Assembly: GCF_000588875.1 (NCBI RefSeq)
Contig: NZ_JEMV01000020.1
Coordinates: 1-64,000 of the forward strand
DNA length: 64,000 nucleotides
Origin: Sphingobium sp. Ant17
GTDB taxonomy: Bacteria > Pseudomonadota > Alphaproteobacteria > Sphingomonadales > Sphingomonadaceae
Direction of reading: 5' to 3'
The notes beneath the pieces were generated by a model that was not told the DNA's origin, made no database searches, and saw nothing but the letters and a program-made list of their open reading frames with translations. The first letter of the stretch is position 1. Every line of letters starts with the position of its first letter. This document shows positions 9,158 to 19,142 of this stretch, one piece after another. The position numbers and the translations under genes were made by a program.

Positions 9158-9694
9158 ATGGCCCGGCGGTATCTTTCCACGGATGAGCAGGCACTGTGGA
9201 GCGCGCTCGCCCGGACGGTGCGGCCGCTTCGTCCCCAAGGCCGCGCGCCTGTCCCTCTGCCCGTGGTGACTATCGACCCGCCAGCGCAGAAGGGGTTCAC
9301 GCCGCCCCCTGCCCGCCCGATCCCGCCTGCGCCGGTCCGCACACCCGCCGCCGTGTTGGACACGGGGTGGGAAAAGCGCATCCGTAATGGCGCGGTCAGC
9401 CCCGACATGAGTATCGACCTGCACGGCCATAGCCTGTCGGCGGCGCATGCGCGGTTGCATCAGGCGCTGGGCGCGGCGCTGGCGCAGGGGGTGCGGGTCA
9501 TCCTGGTGGTGACGGGCAAGCCCCCCAAGGGCGCGCTGTCGGACAGCGCAGCGCGGCGCGGCGCGATCCGGGCCGAAATTGGCCATTGGCTGGAAACCAG
9601 CGCCTATGCCGACCGGATCGCCAGCGTCCGGGTCGCCCATCCCCGCCATGGCGGCGACGGCGCGCTCTATTTGATATTGCGGCGCAAAAAATAA
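9158..9694 (+). CDS. Smr-domain protein
   Basis: About 178 residues. The N-terminal half is Pro-rich; the C-terminal half is an Smr domain with the LDLHG-like motif SIDLHGHSLSAAHARL, then VILVVTGKPPKG, and ends HPRHGGDGALYLILRRKK. Stand-alone Smr domains are putative nucleases related to the MutS2 tail; the substrate here is unknown. ATG 9158 is preferred over GTG 9152, with the GGGGGTGGG tract serving as ribosome site. Located 12 bp after mltA, likely the same operon. Confidence 0.85.
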   Translation: MARRYLSTDEQALWSALARTVRPLRPQGRAPVPLPVVTIDPPAQKGFTPPPARPIPPAPVRTPAAVLDTGWEKRIRNGAVSPDMSIDLHGHSLSAAHARLHQALGAALAQGVRVILVVTGKPPKGALSDSAARRGAIRAEIGHWLETSAYADRIASVRVAHPRHGGDGALYLILRRKK

Positions 9695-9793
9695 CAGATC
9701 GTCAACCGCGCGCTGACCCTTTTTTAACCACCGTCCTTCATACCCCTTTCATCGAAGCTCAAATGCGGAGCAAGCATCAGGACAGGGGCATAT

Positions 9794-11506
9794 ATGCGGG
9801 GGGTGACATTAAAAAGCCGCGCTACTGCGTTCGCCTGTTCGGCAGGCGCGCTCGTCTTCATCCTTTCGCTGGTGCTGGGATATACGCCGGACCAACCCGA
9901 CGATATCGGACATATCAGTCGCGCTTTGATCATCGCCATATTGTGCGGCACGATGAGCTGGGCCTCGGCCCGCCAAACGGTTGCGACGACCGCGACCGCG
10001 ATCGATACAGCGACCGATCGGCTCTTGTCCGCTGCGCATGGCGACCTGCAATCGCCGGTGCCCGCCGACATTGCCCATGAACTGCCCGACCTCGCCGTGG
10101 CGATGGAAAGCCTGTTCAGTCAGGTCCGCACCAATCTGGACCATGTCCAGACCCTTGCCCTGTTCGATCAGATTACCGGCCTGGCCAACCGCACCAGTTT
10201 CTGTCGACAGGTCGAGCGCCATCTGGCCGAGCGCGTCGAAGAGGGCAAGGCGGCCTTGTTCTTCATCGACCTGGACGGGTTCAAGAGCGTCAACGACACG
10301 CTGGGCCATGCGGCGGGCGATCAGTTGCTGGCGCGGGTCGCGGGTCGGCTGCGCGAAGTGGTGATGGCGCAAGTCAGTGCGGGATCAGGCGATGCCGTGA
10401 TCGGGCGGCTGGCAGGCGACGAATTCACCATGTTCTTCCCCAACCTGCCCGGCCAGAGCGCCGCAGCGCGCATTGCGCGCGCGATACAGTTCGCCCTGGG
10501 CGAACGCTTTGACCTGGGCAGTCAGCATGTCGATCTGGGCGCGTCGATCGGCATCGCCTGCTATCCCGATCATGGCGACACGCTGACGGCCTTGTTGCGC
10601 GCCGCCGACGTTGCCATGTATCATGCCAAGCATAACGGACGCGGCCGGGCGGAAATGTACACGGCCCAACTGGCACTGGAGGCGGCGGACCGCGCCGACC
10701 TGGAGCGCGAGTTGGTGCTGGCGCTGCAACGCAACGAATTTTTGCTGGAGTTTCAGCCGCAGATCGACATCGGCAAGGGCAGCGCGGTGGCCGCCGAAGC
10801 GCTGGTGCGCTGGGCACATCCCGAGCGCGACCTGATCATGCCCGGATCTTTCGTGCCGGTCGCGGAGGAAAGCGGCGTCATCGTCGCGCTGGGCGACTGG
10901 GTGATGGACAAAGTGTGCGAAACCGCCGCGCGCTGGGCCGCAATCGGCATTTCGCAACGCATCGCCATCAATATTTCTACCCGCGAACTGGGCCAAGCCG
11001 ATTTCTTCCTGCGCCTGCGTCACGCCATCGCTACCCACAAGACGCCACCTGCCATGCTGGAGCTGGAGATCAGCGAGTCGCTGGCGATGGAAATGGAGCA
11101 GCGCATATTGAACCAATTGGCCGCGCTGCGGCGCGATGGGGTGCGCGTGGCGATCGACGATTTCGGCACCGGCTATTCCAACCTGTCGCGGTTGAAGGAA
11201 TTGCCTGTCGATCGGATCAAGATCGACCGCAGCCTGGTGCGCGACATTGCGACATCGGCCGAAGCGCGGACCATCTGTTCGGCGGTCGTTGGCCTGATCC
11301 AGGGGCTAGGCCTGGAAGTGGTGGTTGAGGGCATCGAGAACGAGGCGCAGATCGACATGCTGCGCATCATCGGCTGCACCCAGTTTCAGGGCTATCATCT
11401 GGCCATGCCGACGGGGGAGCTGGATTATCTCGACCGTTTTGCCGGGACGATCACCAGCGTTGGACCCGAGAGGCAGAGCCACCTACTTTTCCTGCGCCAA
11501 TCCTAA
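9794..11506 (+). CDS. Bifunctional GGDEF/EAL cyclic-di-GMP protein
   Basis: 570 residues. Two hydrophobic segments near residues 8-35 and 40-58 anchor the protein in the membrane. A GGDEF domain has the signature AGDEF around residue 206 (Ala for the first Gly, a change tolerated in many cyclases). The EAL domain begins AEALVRWAHP near residue 334 and keeps the catalytic-type motifs ISESLAMEM, IDDFGTGYSNLS and KIDRSLV. It could therefore both make and degrade cyclic-di-GMP; the EAL side looks complete. It has no obvious sensory domain apart from the membrane part and stands alone between smr and dapE. Confidence 0.93.
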   Translation: MRGVTLKSRATAFACSAGALVFILSLVLGYTPDQPDDIGHISRALIIAILCGTMSWASARQTVATTATAIDTATDRLLSAAHGDLQSPVPADIAHELPDLAVAMESLFSQVRTNLDHVQTLALFDQITGLANRTSFCRQVERHLAERVEEGKAALFFIDLDGFKSVNDTLGHAAGDQLLARVAGRLREVVMAQVSAGSGDAVIGRLAGDEFTMFFPNLPGQSAAARIARAIQFALGERFDLGSQHVDLGASIGIACYPDHGDTLTALLRAADVAMYHAKHNGRGRAEMYTAQLALEAADRADLERELVLALQRNEFLLEFQPQIDIGKGSAVAAEALVRWAHPERDLIMPGSFVPVAEESGVIVALGDWVMDKVCETAARWAAIGISQRIAINISTRELGQADFFLRLRHAIATHKTPPAMLELEISESLAMEMEQRILNQLAALRRDGVRVAIDDFGTGYSNLSRLKELPVDRIKIDRSLVRDIATSAEARTICSAVVGLIQGLGLEVVVEGIENEAQIDMLRIIGCTQFQGYHLAMPTGELDYLDRFAGTITSVGPERQSHLLFLRQS

Positions 11507-11521
11507 CCGCGCCGACGCTGG

Positions 11522-12664
11522 TCAGGTCTGTAGCGCGCGTTCCACGATCAGGCCGTAGATGCGCTGGAGGTCGCGCAGATCCTGCACCGCGACCGCTTCG
11601 TCTAGCTTGTGCATCGTCGCATTGTTGAGGCCGAATTCCACCACCGGACAAAGGCGCGACAGGAAGCGGGCGTCGGACGTGCCACCCGTTGTCGACAGAT
11701 CGGTGGCAAGGCCCGTGACGTCGCGGATCGCGCCGCTGACCAAATCGCTGAACGCGCCCGGCGGGGTCAGGAAGGGTTCGCCGCTGATCTTAGCCTCCAC
11801 CGTACCGCCCTCAGTCGCGGCGATGGCGGTGATCCGTTCGATCAGCGACGCACCGCTATGCTGGTCGTTGAAGCGGATCGAGATACGCGCGGTTGCGAGG
11901 CCGGGGATGACATTATGCGCCGGATTGCCGACGTCGAGGTCCGTGATCTCGATATTGCTGGGTTGGAACCAGTCGGTGCCTTCGTCCAGTCTTTCCGCCT
12001 CTATGGCGGACAGGATGCGGACCAGCTTCGAGATCGGATTGTCGGCCAGATGGGGATAGGCGACATGGCCTTGGCTACCCGTCACGCTGATCCACATATT
12101 GACCGAACCGCGCCGCCCGATCTTGACCACATCGCCCAGTTGCGCCGAGGATGTCGGTTCACCGACGAGGCAAAGGTCGGGGCGTAGTTCGCGCGCGGCC
12201 ATGCGCTCCATCAGTGCCAAGGTGCCATGAATGGCGGGGCCTTCCTCATCGCCAGTGATGATCAGGCTGATCGTACCGGGCAGATCGTCGGGCAAATCCT
12301 GAAGCGCCGCGACGAAGGCGGCGATCGACCCCTTCATGTCCACCGCGCCGCGTCCATAGAGCAGGTCGCCACGCTGTTCGGGCACGAAGGGATCGCTGGT
12401 CCAGCCCGGCCCCGGCGGCACGACGTCAAGATGCCCTGCAAAGGCGAAGTGCCGGCCGCCACCCGTGGTGCGCCAGGCCAGGAGGTTTTCGACCGGGCCA
12501 TCCGGTGCCTCTCCGGTGACGAAACGGTCAGTGGTAAAGCCCAGCGGCTGCAGCATAGCCTCCAGCGCGGTAAAGACGGCGCCGGTTGCAGGTGTTACAG
12601 AGGGGCAGGCAAGCAGTTGCTCGGCGAGCGCCACGACATCATGATTGGCTCTGGTGCTGGTCAT
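11522..12664 (-). CDS. dapE: Succinyl-diaminopimelate desuccinylase
   Basis: M20 metallopeptidase that hydrolyses N-succinyl-LL-diaminopimelate in the lysine/meso-DAP pathway, feeding peptidoglycan synthesis. 380 residues. Metal-site motifs are FAGHLDVVPPG, GRGAVDMKGSIAAF and ITGDEEGPA; the dimerisation domain contains GRRGSVNMWISVTG and GHVAYPHLADNP. It is convergent with the GGDEF/EAL gene. Confidence 0.95.
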   Translation of the reverse strand: MTSTRANHDVVALAEQLLACPSVTPATGAVFTALEAMLQPLGFTTDRFVTGEAPDGPVENLLAWRTTGGGRHFAFAGHLDVVPPGPGWTSDPFVPEQRGDLLYGRGAVDMKGSIAAFVAALQDLPDDLPGTISLIITGDEEGPAIHGTLALMERMAARELRPDLCLVGEPTSSAQLGDVVKIGRRGSVNMWISVTGSQGHVAYPHLADNPISKLVRILSAIEAERLDEGTDWFQPSNIEITDLDVGNPAHNVIPGLATARISIRFNDQHSGASLIERITAIAATEGGTVEAKISGEPFLTPPGAFSDLVSGAIRDVTGLATDLSTTGGTSDARFLSRLCPVVEFGLNNATMHKLDEAVAVQDLRDLQRIYGLIVERALQT

Positions 12665-12717
12665 ACCCAGGCGTTAGCGAAAGCCGGGCCGCTTGGCCAG
12701 CAGGAGGAGACAAGGCT

Positions 12718-13160
12718 ATGCCCCGGATCAACCTTGACACCATCGCGCAGACCAACGCGACGGGCTATCCCGCGGCCTATGCCGATATCGTTGCGGGGCG
12801 ATGGGTCAGGCGGCTCGGGTCAGCGACGGATCTCACTGATTTCGGCGTCAGCATGTCGTGCTGAAACCCGGCGCGGCGTCGTCCCACCGGCATTGGCATG
12901 AGGATGAGGACGAGTTCGTCGTGATGCTGGCGGGCGAAGCCGTTCTGGTCGAGGAGGATGGGCGCACGCCGATGCGCGCGGGCGACATGGCCGCCTTTCC
13001 CAAGGGGGAGCCGAATGGGCATCACCTGGTCAATGAGAGCGACGTCGATTGCGCCTTCCTGGCCTTCGGGCGACCGCCGGCCGGGGATTGCCATTATGCC
13101 GATATAGACCTGCGATGGTCGGGCGGCGCGTATCGCCACAAGGATGGGAGCGGCTTTTGA
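12718..13160 (+). CDS. Cupin-domain protein (apparent frameshift)
   Basis: A single-domain cupin of about 147 residues. It begins MPRINLDTIAQTNATGYPAA, breaks near 12853, and continues in the next frame as LKPGAASSHRHWHEDEDEFV, the metal-binding cupin motif 1 (HxHxxxxE type), followed by motif 2 (FPKGEPNGHHLVN). One C missing in the CAGCATGTC stretch explains the break and gives DFGVSHVVLKPG. The function is not predictable beyond a small cupin. The LD-carboxypeptidase gene follows 2 bp later. Confidence 0.75.
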
Positions 13161-13162
13161 CG

Positions 13163-14200
13163 ATGTGGATGGATCGGCGCGCGCTGATGACCGGCATGGG
13201 CGCGATGCTGGTGGCGGCCAAGGCCCCGCCGGTTGCGCCCTTGCCTGCGACGCTGGTGAAACCACCACGCCTGCGGCTCGGCGATGTGGTTGGGCTGATC
13301 GAACCGGCGGGTTTCTCCGATGATGCGTTCGACCTGGATCTGGTCAAGGAGACGATCGTGGCGATGGGGCTGGTGCCCCGGCCTGCGCCACATCTGGCCA
13401 CACGCTATGGCTATCTGGCCGGGACCGACAAGGACCGCGCCGCCGACGTCAATGCGATGTTCGCCGATCCGCAGGTGCGCGCGGTGTTTGCGGTGCGTGG
13501 CGGATGGGGGTGCGCGCGTATCCTGCCGATGCTCGATTTCACGACCATCCGCGCCAATCCCAAGCTGCTGATCGGTTTTTCCGACATTACGGCGCTGCAC
13601 ATGGCCTTTGCCGCGCGGGCGGGTTTCACCACCATCCATGGCCCCAATGCGTCGAGCAGTTGGGGACGATTTTCCTGGGATGGATTTCGCGCGGTCGCGT
13701 TCGACGGGGCGATGCTGACCTTTGCCAACCCGATGGGCAATGAGGACCGGCTGGTCCCGCGCGCCGGGCGCATCCGCACCTTCCATCCCGGCAAGGCGAG
13801 CGGGCGATTGCTGGGCGGCAACCTGACCGTGCTGGCAGCGTTGATGGGCACCGGGTGGCTACCCGATTTCAGCGGCGCGATTTTGTTCATCGAGGATATC
13901 GGCGAAGCGCCCTATCGCATCGACCGGATGCTGACCCAGTTGGCGCTCGGCGGCGTGCTGGGGCGGCTGGCGGGCGTGGTGTTCGGCCAATGCACCGATT
14001 GCGGGGCAAGCGGGCCATCCTATGGCGGATTCACCCTGTCGGAAGTGCTGCAGCAGCATTTTGCGCCGCTCGGCATCCCCGCCTTTCAAGGCGCGCAATT
14101 CGGCCATGTCGCCAACCAATTCAGCCTGCCGGTGGGCGTGCGGGCGGAGATGGATGCCGACGCGGGGACGATCCGTTTGCTGGAGCCAGCGGTAAGTTAA
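13163..14200 (+). CDS. ldcA: LD-carboxypeptidase (peptidase family S66)
   Basis: 345 residues. Removes the terminal D-Ala from tetrapeptide stems during murein recycling; most family members are cytosolic, but this one starts with a twin-Arg-like MDRRALMTGMGAML segment and may be exported. S66 catalytic elements are all visible: nucleophile Ser in GFSDITALHM, Glu in FIEDIGEAPYRID, His in FGHVANQFSLP. The ATG at 13163 directly follows the cupin stop; the open frame upstream to 13049 lies inside the cupin gene. Confidence 0.9.
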   Translation: MWMDRRALMTGMGAMLVAAKAPPVAPLPATLVKPPRLRLGDVVGLIEPAGFSDDAFDLDLVKETIVAMGLVPRPAPHLATRYGYLAGTDKDRAADVNAMFADPQVRAVFAVRGGWGCARILPMLDFTTIRANPKLLIGFSDITALHMAFAARAGFTTIHGPNASSSWGRFSWDGFRAVAFDGAMLTFANPMGNEDRLVPRAGRIRTFHPGKASGRLLGGNLTVLAALMGTGWLPDFSGAILFIEDIGEAPYRIDRMLTQLALGGVLGRLAGVVFGQCTDCGASGPSYGGFTLSEVLQQHFAPLGIPAFQGAQFGHVANQFSLPVGVRAEMDADAGTIRLLEPAVS

Positions 14201-14781
14201 GGCCGCTCGTCCCAGCGGACCAGCGTGACCGCGCCGTCGGGGCCGGTGGCCAGTTCGCCGAACGCCCCGGTGCGCAGCTTGCGGGGCGGCAAGCCCAGCG
14301 CCAGCAGCGCGAAGCGCGCCGCGCCGTTGGAGGTGACGAGCAGGTCGGCCCCCTCCCCGGCTTGCGCGAAAAAGGCGCGCCAGGCCGCGATGCGGGCTTC
14401 GGCATCGACGATCCAGCCATCGGGTGCAATGCCGCGTTCTTCCCAGTCCGCCAAGGCTTGCGCGCCGATGCGGGCGAGGACATCGGCTTCGGGCTGACCT
14501 TCGTCCGGGCCATGGTCGATCTCGCCGAGCCAGTCGCGCGTACCGTCCAGATCATGCCCTGTGGCGTCCGTGATCGCAGCGGCGGTCTGGCGCGCGCGGA
14601 CGAGCGGGCTGCTGAACAGGTGGTGGATGGGGAGCGCCTGCTGCGCGAACCAGGCGCCGAGACGTTGCGCCTGCGCGTGGCCGCTCTCGACCAGGGGGAT
14701 GTCCGTGCGTGATCCGATGCGGCAGGCATCGGCGCTGTTTGCAAAGGTGTTGCCGTGGCGGATGATGAAGAGGCGGCGCAT
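14197..14781 (-). CDS. Histidine phosphatase family protein
   Basis: 194 residues of the phosphoglycerate-mutase-like fold, with the catalytic RHG motif at the N-terminus (RLFIIRHGNTFAN), FSSPLVRARQTA, and the second active-site region LLVTSNGAARFALL, which has Asn-Gly where the classic second histidine is expected. The physiological substrate is unknown. Its ATG overlaps the kdsB stop as TGATG, so it sits in a kdsD-kdsB-phosphatase operon, hinting at a role in Kdo or sugar-phosphate metabolism. Confidence 0.85.
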   Translation of the reverse strand: MRRLFIIRHGNTFANSADACRIGSRTDIPLVESGHAQAQRLGAWFAQQALPIHHLFSSPLVRARQTAAAITDATGHDLDGTRDWLGEIDHGPDEGQPEADVLARIGAQALADWEERGIAPDGWIVDAEARIAAWRAFFAQAGEGADLLVTSNGAARFALLALGLPPRKLRTGAFGELATGPDGAVTLVRWDERP

Positions 14782-15588
14782 CAGAGCGAGGGCGTAGGGT
14801 CGCATGCTGGGCGATCAGCGCTTCGACCCGGCTGATATCGGCTTCGGTATCGATGCCCGAACTGTCGAAGGAAGGGGGATCGACCGGGACGGTCATGATC
14901 GGGATGCCGAGTTCGAGGAGGCGGAGCTGCTCCAGCCTTCGAGATTTTCCAGGGCGGTGGGCGGGCAGGCCTCAAACCGGCGCAATGCGTCCAGGGCATA
15001 GCCATAGAGGCCGACATGCCGCCAGACCGGCGAGCGCGGCAGGGTGGCGCGCAGGCTGTCTTCGTTGCGGATGGCGGGAATGATCGCTTTGGAAAACCAA
15101 TAGGCATGGCCGTCGGGCGCGCGGGCGCAGGTGGTGCCGCTGAAGGGCGAGCGGGTCTTATGATCGCGCAGGGCGTCGAGCGCGGGCCAGTCGAGTGCGA
15201 TGACGGGAGTGGCGACCTGTGCGCCCGCTTCCAGCGCGGCGATGACGGAGCCCAGGGCACCCCGGGGCTGGAAGGGCGAATCGCCTTGAAGGTTGATGAC
15301 GAAGCGCGGGGCGACTGGCTGGGCAAGCGCCGCGGCCAGCGCACGGCCCGACCCGGTGGCAATTGCGCTGTCGGTCATCACCGCGTCGCAGCCCACAGCG
15401 CGGGCATGGTCCGCAATCTCCACGTCATCGGTAGCGACGGTCAGCGCGATCTCCGCCCGATCGCCGATCGCCGCACGGGCCATGGCGATGGTACGATGCA
15501 GCAAGGTGCGCCCGGCAATCAGGCGCAGCGGCTTGCGCGGCAGACGGGAAGACCCCGCCCGCGCGGGAATGACGACCAGGTGAGTCAG
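14781..15588 (-). CDS. kdsB: CMP-Kdo synthetase (two apparent frameshifts)
   Basis: 3-deoxy-manno-octulosonate cytidylyltransferase, activating Kdo with CTP for LPS inner core. Coding starts VVIPARAGSSRLPRKPLRLIAG, then VINLQGDSPF (nucleotide-sugar motif) and KSAIIPAIRNE-type helices. Two single bases seem to be missing: near 14931 (GGCTGG where GGCCTGG would give LEGLEQLRLLELGIPIMTV) and near 14806, after which the frame would end at the TGA overlapping the downstream ATG. No ATG/GTG/TTG precedes VVIPAR; a CTG at 15588 overlapping the kdsD stop (CTGA) is the best start. Corrected length about 269 residues. Kdo genes are essential, so an error is likelier than a pseudogene. Confidence 0.85.
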
Positions 15589-16595
15589 GCGACCCCGGCG
15601 TGCAGCAAGTCGTGCATATGGACGGCGCCCACAAGGCGGCCTTTGTCGCAGACGAACAGCAGCATGATGTTGCGTTCATGCATCACATGCAGCGCCTCAT
15701 GCGCCAGATCGTCAGGCGTGATTGCCTGGGGCGTCACGGTCATGAAGCGTCCGACCGGTTCGGTCAGATTTTGCTTGGCGGTGACGGCGCGGCGCAGGTC
15801 GCCATCGGTAAAGGCACCGATCAGATGCCCGTCATGATCCGTGATTGCCGTGCCGCCAAGGCGCGCGCGCGTCATTTCGATGGTCGCGTCGAGCAGCGAG
15901 GCGTCCTGGCGCACCTGGGGCACATCGCCACCCTTCGACATCAGTTCGCGCACCTTGAGCAGTTGCGCGCCCAGTCGGCCATTGGGGTGAAATTTGTGGA
16001 AATCATCGGCGGAAAAACCGCGCATTTCCATCAGCGAAATCGCCAGGGCATCGCCGAACGCCATCTGAACCGTGGTCGAGGTGGTCGGTGCCAGAGCGTT
16101 AGGGCAGGATTCCTGCACTTCGGGCATCAGTATGCAGATGTCGGCGGCCTGCGCGACGGTGCTCTGCGCCCGGGCGGTCATCCCCAGCAGTGGAATCGCG
16201 AAGCGTTTGCAATATTGGATGATGGGACCAAGTTCGGTCGATTCACCCGAATGGGACAACATCAGCACCACGTCGTCGGGCGTGACCATGCCAAGGTCGC
16301 CATGGCCGGCATCGGCGGGATGCAGGAAGATGGCCGGTGTGCCGGTGGAGGTCAGTGTCGCGGTCATCTTGCGCGCCACGATGCCACTCTTGCCGATGCC
16401 AGTGACGATCACCCGGCCGCGCACCTGCATCAGGACGCCGACGAGGCGGAGGAACGTGGCGGCAAATTCCCGCTGGCTGAAGCGGGCTTCCAGTTCGTTG
16501 AGGCCGGTCGCAGCGATGGAGAGGCTTCTGCACGCCGTCTCCACGATGCGGCCACCGGAGCCGAACGGCACGATCTTGGATGCTGATGTTGACAC
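15585..16595 (-). CDS. kdsD: Arabinose-5-phosphate isomerase, KpsF/GutQ family
   Basis: Converts ribulose-5-P to arabinose-5-P, the first step of Kdo synthesis. 336 residues: an N-terminal SIS domain (GIGKSGIVARKMTATLTSTG, MLSHSGESTEL) and two C-terminal CBS repeats, the last ending DLLHAGVA. It lies immediately upstream of kdsB with overlapping ends, giving a two-step Kdo operon. Confidence 0.95.
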   Translation of the reverse strand: MSTSASKIVPFGSGGRIVETACRSLSIAATGLNELEARFSQREFAATFLRLVGVLMQVRGRVIVTGIGKSGIVARKMTATLTSTGTPAIFLHPADAGHGDLGMVTPDDVVLMLSHSGESTELGPIIQYCKRFAIPLLGMTARAQSTVAQAADICILMPEVQESCPNALAPTTSTTVQMAFGDALAISLMEMRGFSADDFHKFHPNGRLGAQLLKVRELMSKGGDVPQVRQDASLLDATIEMTRARLGGTAITDHDGHLIGAFTDGDLRRAVTAKQNLTEPVGRFMTVTPQAITPDDLAHEALHVMHERNIMLLFVCDKGRLVGAVHMHDLLHAGVA

Positions 16596-16885
16596 GCGTT
16601 TGCCCTTTTTTCCGCGCTCCGCCGCGAGCTTGTCTCACTGGCGGAGACGGTGACGAACCGCCGATTTCGGCGTGCTGTCTTTCCTTGTTCCGCGACCTAC
16701 AACCGGACGATTTATCCAATCGAGTTCGACTGTCTACGCCGTTTCAGACACTTATGGCAATCATTTTTGCGACTGCGAAAAGATCAATATGACAAAAAGA
16801 CTGCATTTGCTTCGCATTAAACTCGTTGAAACGACGCCTTTTCACGATCAGTTGCGCAGCCATTTTCGTTCTCAAACGTGCAACT
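16596..16885. other. Intergenic region upstream of kdsD
   Basis: 290 bases between kdsD and the epimerase gene. No open frame shows protein-like quality and no RNA gene is recognisable. It contains a T-rich stretch CCCTTTTTTCC right next to the kdsD start and an AT-rich middle, compatible with the kdsD promoter and the epimerase gene's downstream region. Confidence 0.5.
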
Positions 16886-17887
16886 TTAGGTAACGCCATG
16901 GTAATCACGATACCATTGCACAAATCGCGGCACGCCGGACTCGATACCGACCGAGGGCGCGAAACCGATGTCGCCCGCAATGGCGCTGATGTCGGCGAAC
17001 GTGGCATGAACGTCGCCCGGCTGGATCGGTTGAAAGTCGATCTGCGCCTTCATCCCGATCGCCTCTTCCAGCACGGCGATCAGATGCATCAATTCTTCGG
17101 GGCGGTTGTTCCCGATATTGTAGAGCCGGTGCGGCGCGCGGCTGCCGCCAGCCTTGAGCGCGCCATCGTCTGCCGGGGGATGATCGAGGCAGCCCAAAAT
17201 GCCGGTGACGATGTCGTCGATATAGGTGAAGTCGCGCTGCATCCGGCCATGGTTGAACACCGGGATCGGCTGGCCCGCGAGTATCTTCGAGGTGAAGATC
17301 CACATCGCCATGTCGGGGCGGCCCCAGGGACCATAGACGGTGAAAAAGCGTAGGCCCGTCATCGGGATACGGAAAAGATGGGCGTAGGTCTCGCTCATCA
17401 GTTCATCGGCGCGCTTGGTAGCGGCATAGAGCGATACGGGATGATCGGCGCGATCCTCAACACGGAAGGGCAGCGTGTCATTGCCGCCATAGACCGAGGA
17501 AGAGGACGCATAGACCAGATGCCGCACCCGCCGTTCGCGCGCCAGTTCGAGCATGTTGACATGCCCGGCCAGGTTGGAGCGGACATAGGCGTGCGGATTG
17601 ACGAGCGAATAGCGCACCCCCGCCTGCGCCCCCAGATGGACGATCGATTCGATCACCTGATCATGGAGCGTCGCATTGAGCGCATCCATGTCTGCGAAAT
17701 CCAGCTGGTGGAAGGTGAACAGCTTGCCATGCGCGGCCCGCAGACTGTCGAGCCGGGCCTGCTTGAGCGACACCGGATAATAGTCGTTGAGATTGTCGAT
17801 GCCGACCACGGCATGACCCTGCGCCATCAGACGATCAGCGACATGCATGCCGATGAAGCCCGCAGCCCCGGTGACCAGAATAGTCAT
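16886..17887 (-). CDS. UDP-glucuronate 4-epimerase-like NAD-dependent sugar epimerase
   Basis: Short-chain dehydrogenase fold, 333 residues from the ATG at 17887. The Rossmann motif is TGAAGFIGMHVADRL, the catalytic triad is SSSSVYG with YAATK. Family features of the UDP-GlcA 4-epimerases (LpsL/Gla) are DNLNDYYPVSLKQARL and FTVYGPWGRPDMA. It would make UDP-galacturonate for exopolysaccharide or LPS, fitting the neighbouring Kdo genes. The ORF extends to 17902 with another ATG, giving a less typical start. Confidence 0.9.
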   Translation of the reverse strand: MTILVTGAAGFIGMHVADRLMAQGHAVVGIDNLNDYYPVSLKQARLDSLRAAHGKLFTFHQLDFADMDALNATLHDQVIESIVHLGAQAGVRYSLVNPHAYVRSNLAGHVNMLELARERRVRHLVYASSSSVYGGNDTLPFRVEDRADHPVSLYAATKRADELMSETYAHLFRIPMTGLRFFTVYGPWGRPDMAMWIFTSKILAGQPIPVFNHGRMQRDFTYIDDIVTGILGCLDHPPADDGALKAGGSRAPHRLYNIGNNRPEELMHLIAVLEEAIGMKAQIDFQPIQPGDVHATFADISAIAGDIGFAPSVGIESGVPRFVQWYRDYHGVT

Positions 17888-18015
17888 GCCATTTCTCCAC
17901 ACCTATCGGCTATCCATGTCCGACGATCCGCCCTTATATGCAAAGCGCCGTCAGGTCGCGTCCTAGCAGGGAGGATTTAGCCTTTCCCTAATCTTTCCCC
18001 TCTAATGGCGAAAAT

Positions 18016-19142
18016 ATGGACATGGCATCCCATCCCCTGCCCCCTTATACCGATCCGGCGGCGAAGCAGCGTGCGCGCTGGGAGGAACTGGCCGTCCATG
18101 CGGCGGAGGCCAATGCCTTTTATGCGCCCGACATGCTGGCTGCGGCGATCGACCATCTGGCGGCGGACCGCGACGTCCGCCTGATCGAGGCGCACGACGC
18201 GAGCGGCTTATCGGCCTGCTGCCCGTTACGATACGATCACGCCATGGGCGATTGCCGATCGGCTGCGTTGCCAACTGGATTCACGACCATTGTTTTTTCG
18301 GCGCGCCGATGATTGCGCGAGGACAGGAGGCGGCCGCATGGCGCAGCTTTCTGACGCAGCTGGACGACGCCCCCTGGGCGCGCGGCTTCCTGCATCTCGA
18401 AGCGCTCGACGCGGCAGGGGCCAATGCCGCCGCCATCGAAGCGGTATGCGTCGAGCAGCGACGGGGGCGGCGCGAAATTCATCGCTATGACCGGGCGATG
18501 CTGCGGTCGGACCTGACCGCAGACGCCTATTGGGACAGCCAGGTCCGCGCCAAGAAGCGCAAGGAATTGCGCCGCCTGCAAAAGCGGCTGGCGGACCTTG
18601 GCCTAGTCGAAAGCCGGTTGCTGACCGATAGGAGCGACGTTGCGCATTGGTGCGGCGCGTTTCTCGCGCTCGAAGCATCGGGCTGGAAGGGCCGCGAGGG
18701 CACGGCGCTGGACTGCAAGCCTGCCGACGCGGCCTTCTTCCGCGCGGCCTGCGCCGCTGGCTTCGATGCTGGGCGGCTGCACATGCTGCGGCTCGACCTT
18801 GACGGCCGACCCATCGCGATGCTGGTCAATTTCCGCCATGGGGCGGGTGCCTTTTCCTTCAAGATCGCGATCGACGAGGAATTTGGCCGCTTTTCGCCCG
18901 GTGTCCTGATCGAGATCGCCAACCTGCATGCGGTGCAGGATGATCCGGCAATCGGCTGGATGGACAGTTGCGCGGCACCCGACCATCCGATGATCGACAG
19001 CCTGTGGGCCGAACGACGCACCATCGTCCAATATCGCATCGCGCTTCACGGTCGGGGCGCAGCACAATGGCAACGCGCGGCCGTCTTTGCCATCGCCAAC
19101 GGCGTCGAAAGCGCCGTCAGACTTTTGAAAGGACAGGGATGA
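18016..19142 (+). CDS. FemAB-like (GNAT fold) acyltransferase, apparent frameshift
   Basis: About 375 residues once one missing base near 18251 is restored: frame one ends CCPLRYDHAMG and the next frame continues LPIGCVANWIHDHCFFGAP. The C-terminal half is the FemAB/CelD-type acetyltransferase domain: YWDSQVRAKKRKELRRLQKR, FLALEASGWKGREGTAL, and RLDLDGRPIAMLVNFRHG with AGAFSFKIAIDEEFGRFSPG. Substrates are unknown; relatives transfer acyl or aminoacyl groups in envelope or polysaccharide synthesis. It overlaps the next gene by 4 bp. Confidence 0.75.
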
